Program-made: the position numbers and the translations under genes
The notes under the pieces: generated by a model
Databases searched by the model: none
Seen by the model: the letters and a program-made list of their open reading frames with translations, nothing else
Told to the model about the DNA's origin: nothing
Part shown: in pieces, positions 9,137 through 16,590 of the stretch
Numbering within the stretch: the first letter of the stretch is position 1
Layout: the number at the start of each line of letters is the position of its first letter
Source of the DNA: CADCVW01 sp964251385
Lineage (GTDB): Bacteria > Pseudomonadota > Alphaproteobacteria > Sphingomonadales > Sphingomonadaceae
Direction: 5' to 3'
Length of the DNA stretch: 64,000 nt
Assembly: GCA_964251385.1 (NCBI GenBank)
Contig: CAXUJK010000003.1
Span: 527,493-591,492, forward strand

Positions 9137-9523
9137 ATGCCCGACGGCAAGCGGCTGATCGCGCGGCTCGTCTGCGCCACCGAGATCGCGCGAAGCGCCC
9201 GGCTTGGTGACGTAGTCGGAATGAGCGAACACGCCGCGCCCGTCTCGCAACTACCCGCGGCCGACCCCGCAGCCGTCGAAGATGGAGCGGGCGCCGATCT
9301 CAAACGCTACCGCCTGCGGCTCGGAAGGGAACGCCGAAAGCTCTCCCACAATCCGCGGCTCGATCTCGCGAAGGTCGTCAACGGCCTCGTTTACGGGCTC
9401 GTCAACGTGCGGACCGACGGCAGGCGGCTCCTGTTCGCGCTTCGCGAGGAAAGCGGCAACGACTGGGGGACCGAAACGATCGAGGAGGCCCAGACCGCCG
9501 CGGCGACGGCGCTTTCGTTCTGA
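9137..9523 (+). CDS. Hypothetical protein
   Basis: The ATG at 9137 opens a frame of 128 residues. I do not recognise it. The second half (after ADLKRYRLRLGRERRKLSH) has a regular mix of hydrophobic and charged residues and reads like a small folded domain. The first half is less convincing. The frame remains open upstream to 8993, but that part is shadowed by low-quality sequence. It sits 74 bp before the DUF4365 gene, on the same strand. There is no signal peptide and no membrane segment. Confidence 0.4.
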   Translation: MPDGKRLIARLVCATEIARSARLGDVVGMSEHAAPVSQLPAADPAAVEDGAGADLKRYRLRLGRERRKLSHNPRLDLAKVVNGLVYGLVNVRTDGRRLLFALREESGNDWGTETIEEAQTAAATALSF

Positions 9524-9597
9524 ACCGGCCCGCTAGTCGCCGGACGCGGCGGGCGTCGCCCGGAGGTGTTGAACGGACGACGTAGAGGAGGAATTGG

Positions 9598-10590
9598 GTG
9601 GCCAGATCGAACGATGAAACAAGCCGACTGGGGGTGCTCGCCGTCGGCACCATCTTCACCGGTCTGAGATGGGCGTATCGCGAGCAGCCGACTAGCGACT
9701 TCGGCATCGACGCGCAGGCCGAGAAGTTGGATGAAAACGGAGTAGCGACCGGCAAGCTAATCGCACTTCAGATCAAGAGCGGAGCGTCGTGGTTCCGCAA
9801 GCGTGGCGAGGACTTCGTCTACTACGGCGAGCCGAGGCACCGGGACTACTGGACGAGCCACGCGTTGCCGGTCTTCATCGTCATCCACGATCCCGACGCA
9901 GGACTGACGCTGTGGCAGCGGGTCGAGCGCCACCTGATCGAGCATGGCAAGGACGGGCGGTGGTCCATCCCCATTCCCGCCTCCAACACGCTCGATGCGG
10001 CCCACGAGCCGTTCATCCTTGCCGGCATCGCAGCCGACGCCGGCAGCGTCCGCCGTTACCGGCTCGCCCTGGACATGCCGCTGATCCGGCGGGTGGCGGA
10101 CGAGGCGTGTACCTACATTCGAATCCAGGAATGGGTGAACAAGACGCTCAACTTCAGGAGCACGGACTTCGTCTTCGCTGACGATCCGGAGGCCGACGTC
10201 GACCTCACCGCCGCTACCTGGCTGCCCGCCACTGCTCTCGACCAGTTCATGGGGCATACCTTCCCGTGGCTTTCCTATGAGTACGTCAGCTACAACGACG
10301 AAGCCGGCGCGGGCGAGCTGGCGATCCACACGCTTGAGGTCGAGCTCTCCCAAATCGGCAGGGCGGCCGTGTTGCTTGAGGACTTCTACCAGGAAGGGCC
10401 GGTCGAGCCTGACGAGCCGACGGCGACGCCCGTTTCGCAAGCGTGGATCGGCAGCATGGACGATGTCGGCGATCTGGACCGAACGCGGACCGGAGCGCCC
10501 TGTCGCGGAAGTAGTCCCAGCTCTTGCGAAGTCGATGAGACCTGGAGCTCAGGACCGCACCCCGCTGGCCACGGCGGAGGGTCGCAATAG
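9598..10590 (+). CDS. DUF4365-domain protein, PD-(D/E)XK nuclease-like
   Basis: The start is GTG at 9598, chosen because GAGGAGG sits 6-13 bp upstream. The protein has 330 residues. The N-terminal 170 residues match the DUF4365 pattern: REQPTSDFGIDAQAE (Asp34/Asp38) followed by KLIALQIKSG (Gln58, Lys60). This is the acidic-residue plus Q-x-K arrangement of a restriction-endonuclease-like fold. DUF4365 proteins are often found in defence islands. The C-terminal half has no recognisable domain, and the last 50 residues are Ser/Gly/Pro rich and may be disordered. The role as a nuclease is inferred from motifs, and no partner gene identifies a known defence system. Confidence 0.75.
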   Translation: MARSNDETSRLGVLAVGTIFTGLRWAYREQPTSDFGIDAQAEKLDENGVATGKLIALQIKSGASWFRKRGEDFVYYGEPRHRDYWTSHALPVFIVIHDPDAGLTLWQRVERHLIEHGKDGRWSIPIPASNTLDAAHEPFILAGIAADAGSVRRYRLALDMPLIRRVADEACTYIRIQEWVNKTLNFRSTDFVFADDPEADVDLTAATWLPATALDQFMGHTFPWLSYEYVSYNDEAGAGELAIHTLEVELSQIGRAAVLLEDFYQEGPVEPDEPTATPVSQAWIGSMDDVGDLDRTRTGAPCRGSSPSSCEVDETWSSGPHPAGHGGGSQ

Positions 10591-10697
10591 GCTTATCACA
10601 CCAGCAGTGTCCCGGATACCTTGTCCGTCTTATGCATAGTTTATCTTGACTTTGACCAAGGTATGCCGCAGTCCACGCAGGGTTATCGAGGTGCGCC

Positions 10698-11177
10698 ATG
10701 AGTGATGTGATCGCGGTCCTGACGTCGAAGTCAGTGGAATCTATCTTGGGGGAGGGGGGCTCGCAGTCCTGGGCGCTCGACCGCGCCCGCGCTGCGCGGT
10801 GCGACTATCTGGTGGCCTGCCGCAACGCCCACGGGAGTCCAGAAGGGCCGGAGCCGCACAGACAGGCCTTTCTGGTCGGCAAGGTCTCGGATGTCGTCGC
10901 CTCGACCGACACCGACGGGCGTTTCAAAGTCCTCATCAGCGAGTGGGCGAACGTCGCATGGCCCGAGAGCTGGCAGGAAGGGCGTCGCAATCCCGTCGCC
11001 TATTATAAGGACAGCGACTTCGAAGACGAGGACGGCGAAACGGTCGACTTTAAGGCGCTGCCGTTCCAGGAACTGGATGCGTCACCGCGCGGGCTCAGCA
11101 TCGCCGAGGCGAAAGCCGGCCTGTCGGTCACCTTCAATGTTCCGGTCACCGCCATCGAGGTCACGATCCGTGCTTGA
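10698..11177 (+). CDS. Hypothetical protein, 159 residues
   Basis: The ATG at 10698 follows a short AT-rich spacer after the DUF4365 gene. The protein is acidic, without signal peptide or membrane segments. It contains YLVACRNAHGSPEGPE and a central region KVLISEWANVAWPESWQEGR that looks like a compact beta-rich fold. I do not recognise the family. Its position between a nuclease-like gene and other unknown small genes on the same strand suggests one accessory gene set (10.7-12.1 kb) that is cut off at about 12,060. Confidence 0.55.
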   Translation: MSDVIAVLTSKSVESILGEGGSQSWALDRARAARCDYLVACRNAHGSPEGPEPHRQAFLVGKVSDVVASTDTDGRFKVLISEWANVAWPESWQEGRRNPVAYYKDSDFEDEDGETVDFKALPFQELDASPRGLSIAEAKAGLSVTFNVPVTAIEVTIRA

Positions 11178-11370
11178 GGGCGCCGGCCGACAAGTCGCCG
11201 CGGTCACCCGCGGCGTAGTGCCCTACTCGCGCGCGAAGCAGGATCCGGAGACGGCGCAGGTCTGCGCGTTCCTGCGCGCCGGCCATCCCCTGCTCGCCTT
11301 CAGCGTTGTCGTGATGCGGCGGCTCGGCCGCTGCGTTGGCGTGGTCGCCGCCCTGATAATCCTCGGATGA
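11170..11370 (+). CDS. Possible small protein with C-terminal membrane segment
   Basis: A GTG at 11170 overlaps the end of the previous gene by 8 bp and opens a 66-residue frame. It is rich in basic residues at first and ends in a hydrophobic run (LGRCVGVVAALIILG) that could be a membrane anchor. Overlap with the upstream gene favours translation by coupling. No family was recognised and the start has no separate ribosome site, so confidence is low. Confidence 0.3.
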   Translation: MLEGAGRQVAAVTRGVVPYSRAKQDPETAQVCAFLRAGHPLLAFSVVVMRRLGRCVGVVAALIILG

Positions 11371-11435
11371 TCGTTGGCCCCGCTCACCGCGGCCGAACCG
11401 CCGGCGTGATCGCGGCAAAGCACTAGGGCGCGGAC

Positions 11436-11891
11436 ATGGCCGTCAGCGAGGAAGTCCGGCAGATCGTCTTCATCCTTGAGGAAGAGGGTTTCGGCGCGCT
11501 CGCCGGCGAGCTGCTGACTGAAATGAACCTCGGACGCGAGGTCGAAAAGTTCGTCGTTTCGGAACAGGATAGCGACCGGGCAAGCGAGCCTGAGGCCGTG
11601 GTGGTGCGCGTTCCGATCGCGGAGGACGATCAGCTCCGCGAAGCGATGGCGTTCCTCCGCCTGCGGCTGGTCCTGCCGATCCGCGCCTTCGCCGAAGCGG
11701 AGCGGATCGCTGGGCAGCTGGGACGCGAAGGCGGCGTAAGGATCAGGTTCATCGATCCCGAAGGGCGACAGGAGGCCGAACCGCTCAGCCGGCGCGACTT
11801 CGGAGACGCATCGGTGGCCGATGCGCTGGACGGTTTGCTGGAGCGCCTCCCGGCGATGATCGCGCCGCCGCCTCGTGTCGAGGACGTCTGA
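11436..11891 (+). CDS. Hypothetical protein, 151 residues
   Basis: The ATG at 11436 begins MAVSEEVRQIVFILEEEGFG. The protein is strongly acidic, predicted to be mostly helical, and has neither signal peptide nor membrane segment. Residues about 55-120 (phrases VVVRVPIAEDDQLREAMAFL and RIRFIDPEGRQ) suggest an alpha/beta domain. The stop lies 1 bp before the ATG of the next, truncated gene, so the two were probably translationally linked. I do not recognise the family. Confidence 0.55.
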   Translation: MAVSEEVRQIVFILEEEGFGALAGELLTEMNLGREVEKFVVSEQDSDRASEPEAVVVRVPIAEDDQLREAMAFLRLRLVLPIRAFAEAERIAGQLGREGGVRIRFIDPEGRQEAEPLSRRDFGDASVADALDGLLERLPAMIAPPPRVEDV

Positions 11892-11892
11892 T

Positions 11893-12123
11893 ATGGCGCT
11901 GACCGCGGCCGCCGAGGCGGAGCTGCGCGCCATGCTGCGAAGCTTCCGGGCCGCGCACGCCGGCGTCGTCGCACCTACCGGCGACGGCAAGGCGCTCGAA
12001 GCCTGGGTGCTCATGAAGCTCGCGCACACGGTGCATCGGAGCATGTCGACGACGTGGCGGGTTACGCTTCCTTCCAGTTGGGGGACAGGTCCGGCCACAC
12101 CATCATCCCGAAGCGCTGGATGA
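11893..12123 (+). pseudogene. 5' fragment of an unknown gene, truncated by rearrangement
   Basis: The ATG at 11893 opens a credible helical N-terminus (MALTAAAEAELRAMLRSFRA, then ALEAWVLMKLAHTVHRS). After about residue 55 the frame continues only as antisense of the DUF3987 gene on the other strand, until a chance stop at 12123. The real gene is therefore cut at about 12,045-12,062. It followed the 11436 gene directly and was presumably the next member of the same operon. The product is unknown. Confidence 0.5.
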
Positions 12124-13020
12124 GCCCATCGTCGCCCGCACCTCCCGAGATCATGCGCGCCACGTACTCGCGTAACTTGCCGGGCTGGGTGGAGCCGAGC
12201 AGGCTTATTGTCACCGCCGGAATATGAAGGTTGAAGCCACGGCCGATACGGTCGGACGTGTAACTGTCCGACCCGTTCCAGCCGGTGAGGTAGAACCCGC
12301 GGTCCTCCACCCTGCTTTCATCATCAAGCGCACGGACAAGGCTCATCAACTCGTCCCGGTACGCCAGCACACCATTGGAGCGCAGTTGCGAAGAACCTCT
12401 GAGAGCGCCTGATAGCCGCCATCGTTGACGACGTAGCGGGTGGCCGTCGGCTCCTCATCCGCAGTTATGGCGAGGCTCGACAAATCGGCAGTCGGATTAT
12501 TCTTCAGCCGAGCCCTCATCGCAGACTTGCAGGCATCGGCGCGAAGCTCCCGCTCCACCCCTAGTGCCTGGTACTCAGCTAGCCGGCGCTTGTGGTCCTC
12601 CCGCGCCTCGTCCTCCAGCTTGTATAGCGGAGCGAGCGCCGCCTTCATGGAAGGGCTTTTCATCACGCCGGGCCGGCCGACGATGCAACCCCACAGGTTT
12701 GGAACTTCAAGCCAGTCATCGTTGCGACGGGGCCGAATACCGACCTTACGCCCGATGATTGAACCGGCTGCTACCATGGCTGTCACCGCCACAAACTCTG
12801 CGGGTGCCTGCATCCGCTCAGCGATGTCAGCAATCCACGGCTGAAAGGGTTCAGGAAGCAGCTCCAGAGAGAAGGCTTTGACCGGCGGCAGCCCGGTAGG
12901 AAGAGGCTTCGGTTCCGGCCAAAGATCAATCGGCGCGGAAGCGTTGGTCCGCTGTTGACGTGTGCGAAGAGCTTCTGCCTCCGCTTCAATGTCGTTCCAC
13001 TGGCTGGCGGTCATGCGCAA
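12062..13020 (-). pseudogene. DUF3987 (YfjI-like) primase/helicase-like gene, frameshifted and 3'-truncated
   Basis: Two minus-strand frames together give a DUF3987 protein. The first (from 13020) has the N-terminal domain with SIIGRKVGIRPRRNDDWLEV, NLWGCIVGRPGVMKSPSM and YVVNDGGYQALSEVLRN. The second (to 12062) resumes with NGVLAYRDELMSLVRALD and RGFNLHIPAVTISLLGSTQP and reaches GLIQRFGMMVWPDLSP. The frames join at about 12,365-12,390, where a small deletion is needed. The family normally continues well beyond the point where this copy stops (NWKEA), so the 3' end is missing. DUF3987 proteins are encoded by prophages, plasmids and integrative elements, where they resemble replication helicases. 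This copy is dead or a remnant. Confidence 0.75.
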
Positions 13021-13292
13021 ATCTCTTCAAGAGTTTGAGAGGCTGAGGCTGCGCACATCAATCTCAAGCACTGATCGGTCACGGCTTGCAGCATCTCAAT
13101 CGAAGCCGGCGCGAAGACAAAGGCCGACGCCAGATCGACGGTCATCCAGCTCAGAGCGTGTGCCTGCCCAGGCGGAAGCCGCGTCGCTTTCTCCGTTGAA
13201 ATGTCGCGGGCGTTTAGCAGCCGTCGACGCAGTTTGCGCTCCTCGTTGGAGGAGCACCGCGCCAGAAACGTGGCGAGCCGGTCATGCCCCAT
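13011..13292 (-). CDS. Hypothetical protein of the mobile-element remnant
   Basis: The ATG at 13292 (MGHDRLATFLARCSSNEERK) gives 93 residues and overlaps the start of the DUF3987 gene by 10 bp, as expected inside an operon. The frame stays open upstream through a TTG at 13328 with a CGWC pair, so the true start is uncertain. The protein is helical with a hydrophobic middle (MTVDLASAFVFAPASIEML) and no known domain. Such small unknown genes commonly precede DUF3987 genes in integrative elements. Confidence 0.4.
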   Translation of the reverse strand: MGHDRLATFLARCSSNEERKLRRRLLNARDISTEKATRLPPGQAHALSWMTVDLASAFVFAPASIEMLQAVTDQCLRLMCAASASQTLEEICA

Positions 13293-13535
13293 GACCGCCG
13301 ATTTCCGACACCAACCGCACAGGCTCAAAAGTTAGCAACTGAGGCAGGAAAAGTTCTGCCGCTTGAGTGCAGCGCAAAGGCGGATGATGCCATTCGCGAG
13401 CCCTGCTCGTTTCTCGGGAGACCTGGAGGTCTAGCGATCGCGTTGCGCCATCCGCTGTTCCACGTGCCGCTGTTTCGATCTGCTGAGGAGATACGTCCAA
13501 CTGTTTGAAGCGCGCTGATCCCGCACATTCAGGTC

Positions 13536-13721
13536 TTAGGAACATGCGCCGACGTCGAACGCTGCGTCGAGCAAGCGGCGAATGCTGGAAACCCGCACTA
13601 AATTTCTTCGTCCCAACCACACGCTCTCAAGCGAGCCTTCGGTCAGCAATTTGTAGACCTTAGAACGCCCGCATCCAATTAGTCGTGCTGTCTCTGTGAT
13701 TGAAACGGTAATAGGATCCAT
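13536..13721 (-). CDS. Small helix-turn-helix (excisionase/AlpA-like) DNA-binding protein
   Basis: The ATG at 13721 gives 61 residues beginning MDPITVSITETARLIGCGRS. The pattern ITETARLIGCGRSKVYKLL followed by a short wing and VRVSSIRRLLDA is the MerR-like/excisionase fold (HTH_17) of recombination-directionality factors and AlpA-type regulators. It heads the minus-strand set that continues to the DUF3987 gene, the usual order in prophage-like and integrative elements. Between it and the next gene (13293-13535) only a weak 67-residue frame exists. No integrase gene survives nearby. Confidence 0.65.
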   Translation of the reverse strand: MDPITVSITETARLIGCGRSKVYKLLTEGSLESVWLGRRNLVRVSSIRRLLDAAFDVGACS

Positions 13722-13889
13722 GACTGCCTTCCTGTGTCCATCGAGGTATACTGCTAACTTAAACGTTACTTGTGTTTTTGAAAAGGAATGTCGATTTTCT
13801 CTTAAGGACGTCGCATGGTTGTTTGACCATGTCAGCCCGGAGTTTAACCATGTGGCATGGTCTTTCTGCCGGGAAAAGATTTTTTCTTG

Positions 13890-14545
13890 GCACAGACATA
13901 TGAGTTCGCAGCCACAGCCGCATCGACGAGAGCTAGACCGTGGCGAGTAAGGTCGTTGCGAGCTTGTGATACTGGGTCGTGACGCGGCAGAGGTGCCTAG
14001 GAGATGAACCACTAGGCAAGTTGCGTTTGCGGTGTGGCTGCTTGCTGAAGCAGGCTCGCTAGCGTCGATCGATCTTTGAGGGAATTTTGCGGGTAGCGCC
14101 CCACTTTTGGATCTCTCGCCTATGCAATCGGCATTACAGGTCTTCGGCCAGCACAATGTTGCGGGTCGGGAATGGTCGAGCAGGAAGTTGACGATCTGGC
14201 CGTTTGAGCGGCTGCCGGGCGATCAGGCCGAACCGGACCTGGAACCCTTGCGCCTACACGACGACGTGGATCATGTTTGTAAGCCCGCTTCTGGGGCAGC
14301 CGAGACAATGATCTGCACCCATCCTCCTTTTGCCGTCGCGGCCGGCTGGTGCGCGCGAGCACAAAGGCTGTAGATCATCAGGAATTTACCGGCATGCGCG
14401 GCGGTGATTGCGTCTATCAACTGTTCTCAAACGCCAGCCTCCGCCATCGCACGAAGCAGCTGTAAGCCCGACGCAGAGCGTTCTCTAAAACTTCCTTCGT
14501 CCAGCCGCCGCTTAGCCGCTACGCCAACCGAGCCAGCACAAAATT
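13890..14545 (-). mobile_element. Decayed IS5-family insertion sequence (transposase remnant)
   Basis: Translations of the minus strand give, in order but in different frames, pieces that match an IS5-family transposase: LIDAITAAHAGKFLMIYSL with ARAHQPAATAKGG, then GLIARQRSNGQIVNFLLD, then IQKWGATRKIPSKIDR, then ACFSKQPHRKRNL, then RVTTQYHKLATTLLATV, a stop, and SSMRLWLRTHMSV. The last parts correspond to the usual C-terminus with TRYDKLARNFLA and RLWLR. Multiple frameshifts and stops show long-standing decay. Terminal inverted repeats could not be identified. This and the spacer to 13721 account for the long gap between the HTH gene and the HNH gene. Confidence 0.7.
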
Positions 14546-14580
14546 CGAGCTATCTTCAAGACCGCTTGCTAATGCCGAGT

Positions 14581-15479
14581 TCAAACGTCGCTTTGGACCC
14601 GCAACTCTAGCGAGGGCCTCCACCGATCAGCCTTACTCGGCATGCTCAAGATGACGCCATCAAGGGTCTTTATGGCGCTTGTCTTGAGCGACGGCGAGAG
14701 AGACACGCACATCGTTTTCGGGTCAATCGTTAAGAGTCCGCGATCGAAAAGCGTATGAAGGTCGGCGCGGAGTAGAAGCGCGTTTGTGACTGCATTGGTG
14801 TGTGGGCCTAGATATGGGACGATGTGCGCCGCCTCCAGGCCTTCCGCCACGTCGTAGCCGGAGATCGCGCATCGGCCACCGAACGCTCGCAGTGCCGCCG
14901 CGCGGAACGCGCCGGCGCCCTGGCAAGCGACAATGGCACGGTCGATGCGGCGACGTGCGTCGGTCAAGCTTATCGGGAGCGCCTGCTCAGCGGCCGCGTC
15001 GCTGCCGTGTGATGCACCGGACCAACTTCTCAGCCGGAAATAACCGCCTTCCCAGGGTTCGACCTGCGCAAGCCCAAGCACCTCATAGCGAGGTGATGGC
15101 TTAGCCTTGACCTGGCGGAGGACCGCGACCGGACGCCGTCCCCCATGTTTTGCATAAGCGCCCGATTGGTGAAGTCGCTATCGCGTGCGGCGGGGTCGGC
15201 GCCCTCCCGGTAGTAGTCGTAGGTCCAAATCCCGCCGGGCAGGGTGACCACGTCCCGATCGGCATACGGACCGCCAAGAGACTGCCGAACGCTAAGCGCG
15301 TGTGCCCAGCCAGACGGCTTATGAATCCCTTTCGCCTTGTTGAGGAGAAAGAGGCCATCAAGAGGCTCCGGCCATCCGATCTGTTGTCCCGCTCGATCCT
15401 GAAACCAGGCAAGCGCCTGCTGATGAGCAGGCGCAAGGGTGTCGAGCACGCTTCCGTCGTTTGCTATCCTCGCCTCCAT
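14581..15479 (-). pseudogene. SRA-like/HNH restriction endonuclease gene with a frameshift
   Basis: The N-terminal frame (from 15479) has an SRA/PUA-like domain: GIHKPSGWAHALSVRQSLGG, then DVVTLPGGIWTYDYYREG and SDFTNRALMQNMGDGV. The C-terminal frame (to 14581) carries an HNH nuclease: CAISGYDVAEGLEAAHIVPY, then NALLLRADLHTLFDRGLL. The frames meet at about 15,129-15,132. Adding one C there gives a continuous GVPVAVLRQVK junction, so one base was lost (mutation or sequencing error). Proteins with this pairing are putative modification-dependent restriction enzymes. It lies 9 bp from the DUF4420 gene on the same strand, suggesting one defence operon. If the frameshift is real, the enzyme is inactive. 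Confidence 0.65.
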
Positions 15480-15488
15480 CTCATCTCT

Positions 15489-16379
15489 TCAGCCGTCGGC
15501 CATCTGCTCAAGCTCTGCTTCCCAGCTTGGCGCGGGGTTGAACGCAGAGATCTGATGAGGAATGTGCATCGTGAAGGCTAGGCTGTCAGCCTGGACGAAG
15601 GTTTGAGCGAGCAGGTCGCGCGTGAGGAGCCGCATCGCTGGGTCATTTAGCCGGTAGAGCCGCGGCAGAAAGGTGTGCGCGTAACGCGTGTTGTAAACGC
15701 TCCACGCCTGCATCGATTGATGAGAGTAGCCACTGCCCGAGAGCGTGCCGTACAGCGAGACGCGGCGAACGAACTCGTTCGCTAGCTCCGTACCGCTGGA
15801 GACCGAGGACAGCAGGCTCACGATGCTGCTCACCACCGACGGAAGACTTTCCCCCATCGTCGTCGATGCGGCCAGACCGATACTCATGAGGTGAAGGTGC
15901 TCGGTGGCGCCGGAAGGCAGTTGCTTCGCCTCGACCTGATGAAGGCCACTGAACTCATGCATTGAAGCGCTCGCCTGCGTGGTCTTCACTTCGATGGCTT
16001 GATCGCCGATCCTGAAGTCGCGGCCGCCTTCTTGCCAGCCCTGCCCATAGTCGAGGCACCGCATCATCGCTTGCGGCCGACCGCTGCGCACCAGGATCAA
16101 CTGCCGCAGCACCGTCAACTCGCCGATGAGCCCGATGATTACAGCCTCTGAAAGCGCGCCGCGGCGGATCGCCATCTCAATGATCGGCTCTACGTCAGTA
16201 AAAGCGGGCTGGATTCCATCCGGCTCGGTAATGCCCGACCGCATCAACTCGATCGCAATCAGCGCCGAGATCGACGCGAAATGCGGAGCTGAAGGCAGCA
16301 CGATGCGGCTCGCGGAGAACGGGGCGCCACCCTGCTCAGGGCGCCAATCGCCATGCTGAACATGGCGCCGAACCAGCAC
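15489..16379 (-). CDS. DUF4420 PD-(D/E)XK nuclease-family protein
   Basis: This protein of up to 296 residues has the nuclease signature of the DUF4420 family: IIGLIGELTVLRQL with Glu87, then GGRDFRIGDQAIEVKTT with Asp121, Glu130 and Lys132. The rest of the protein (GLHQVEAKQLPSG, then RYAHTFLPRLYRLNDPAMR) also fits. The N-terminus (MLVRRHVQHGDW) looks unlike the family and may be a chance start, so the gene could be 5'-truncated at the border of the region. DUF4420 genes often sit in restriction or Z1-type defence operons. Here it precedes the SRA-like/HNH gene on the same strand. No methyltransferase or Z1 gene is visible. Confidence 0.65.
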   Translation of the reverse strand: MLVRRHVQHGDWRPEQGGAPFSASRIVLPSAPHFASISALIAIELMRSGITEPDGIQPAFTDVEPIIEMAIRRGALSEAVIIGLIGELTVLRQLILVRSGRPQAMMRCLDYGQGWQEGGRDFRIGDQAIEVKTTQASASMHEFSGLHQVEAKQLPSGATEHLHLMSIGLAASTTMGESLPSVVSSIVSLLSSVSSGTELANEFVRRVSLYGTLSGSGYSHQSMQAWSVYNTRYAHTFLPRLYRLNDPAMRLLTRDLLAQTFVQADSLAFTMHIPHQISAFNPAPSWEAELEQMADG

Positions 16380-16536
16380 CCAGACTACTTGCGAGAAGAT
16401 CTAATCCTTGACCGCCTTTTGACCGTTTTCGAGGGCCGCGTTGGCGAAGGGGATGTGCGCCTGGGCTCCGCCCCAGCTCCTGTTCACGCAGGCAACAGGA
16501 ACCGGCACGGTTAAGTGCTATGATCGCCAGCTAACC

Positions 16537-16550
16537 GCTTAAATTTAAGC
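16537..16550. promoter_or_regulatory. 14-bp palindrome in the Fic promoter region
   Basis: GCTTAAATTTAAGC is a perfect palindrome and the most AT-rich spot in the 207-bp gap before the Fic gene, 37 bp from its start. It may contain a promoter element or an operator. Confidence 0.35.
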
Positions 16551-16557
16551 TTTTAAA

Positions 16558-16590
16558 CTGGCACGAAAACCGGCACGATTACCGGCATGG
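16558..16590 (+). repeat. Three tandem 12-bp repeats running into the Fic start codon
   Basis: Three imperfect copies of a 12-bp unit (CTGGCACGAAAA, CCGGCACGATTA, CCGGCATGGACG) are stacked head to tail. The last contains the ATG of the Fic gene. A fourth CCGGCACGG lies at 16502-16510. The arrangement suggests an operator overlapping the start. No purine-rich ribosome site fits between them. Confidence 0.45.

Noticed and set aside
13325..13528. 67-residue minus-strand frame between the HTH gene and the next small gene
   Set aside because: Composition is random-like (Ser/Arg/Ala), with no ribosome site; the 4-bp overlap with a TTG frame is not enough evidence.
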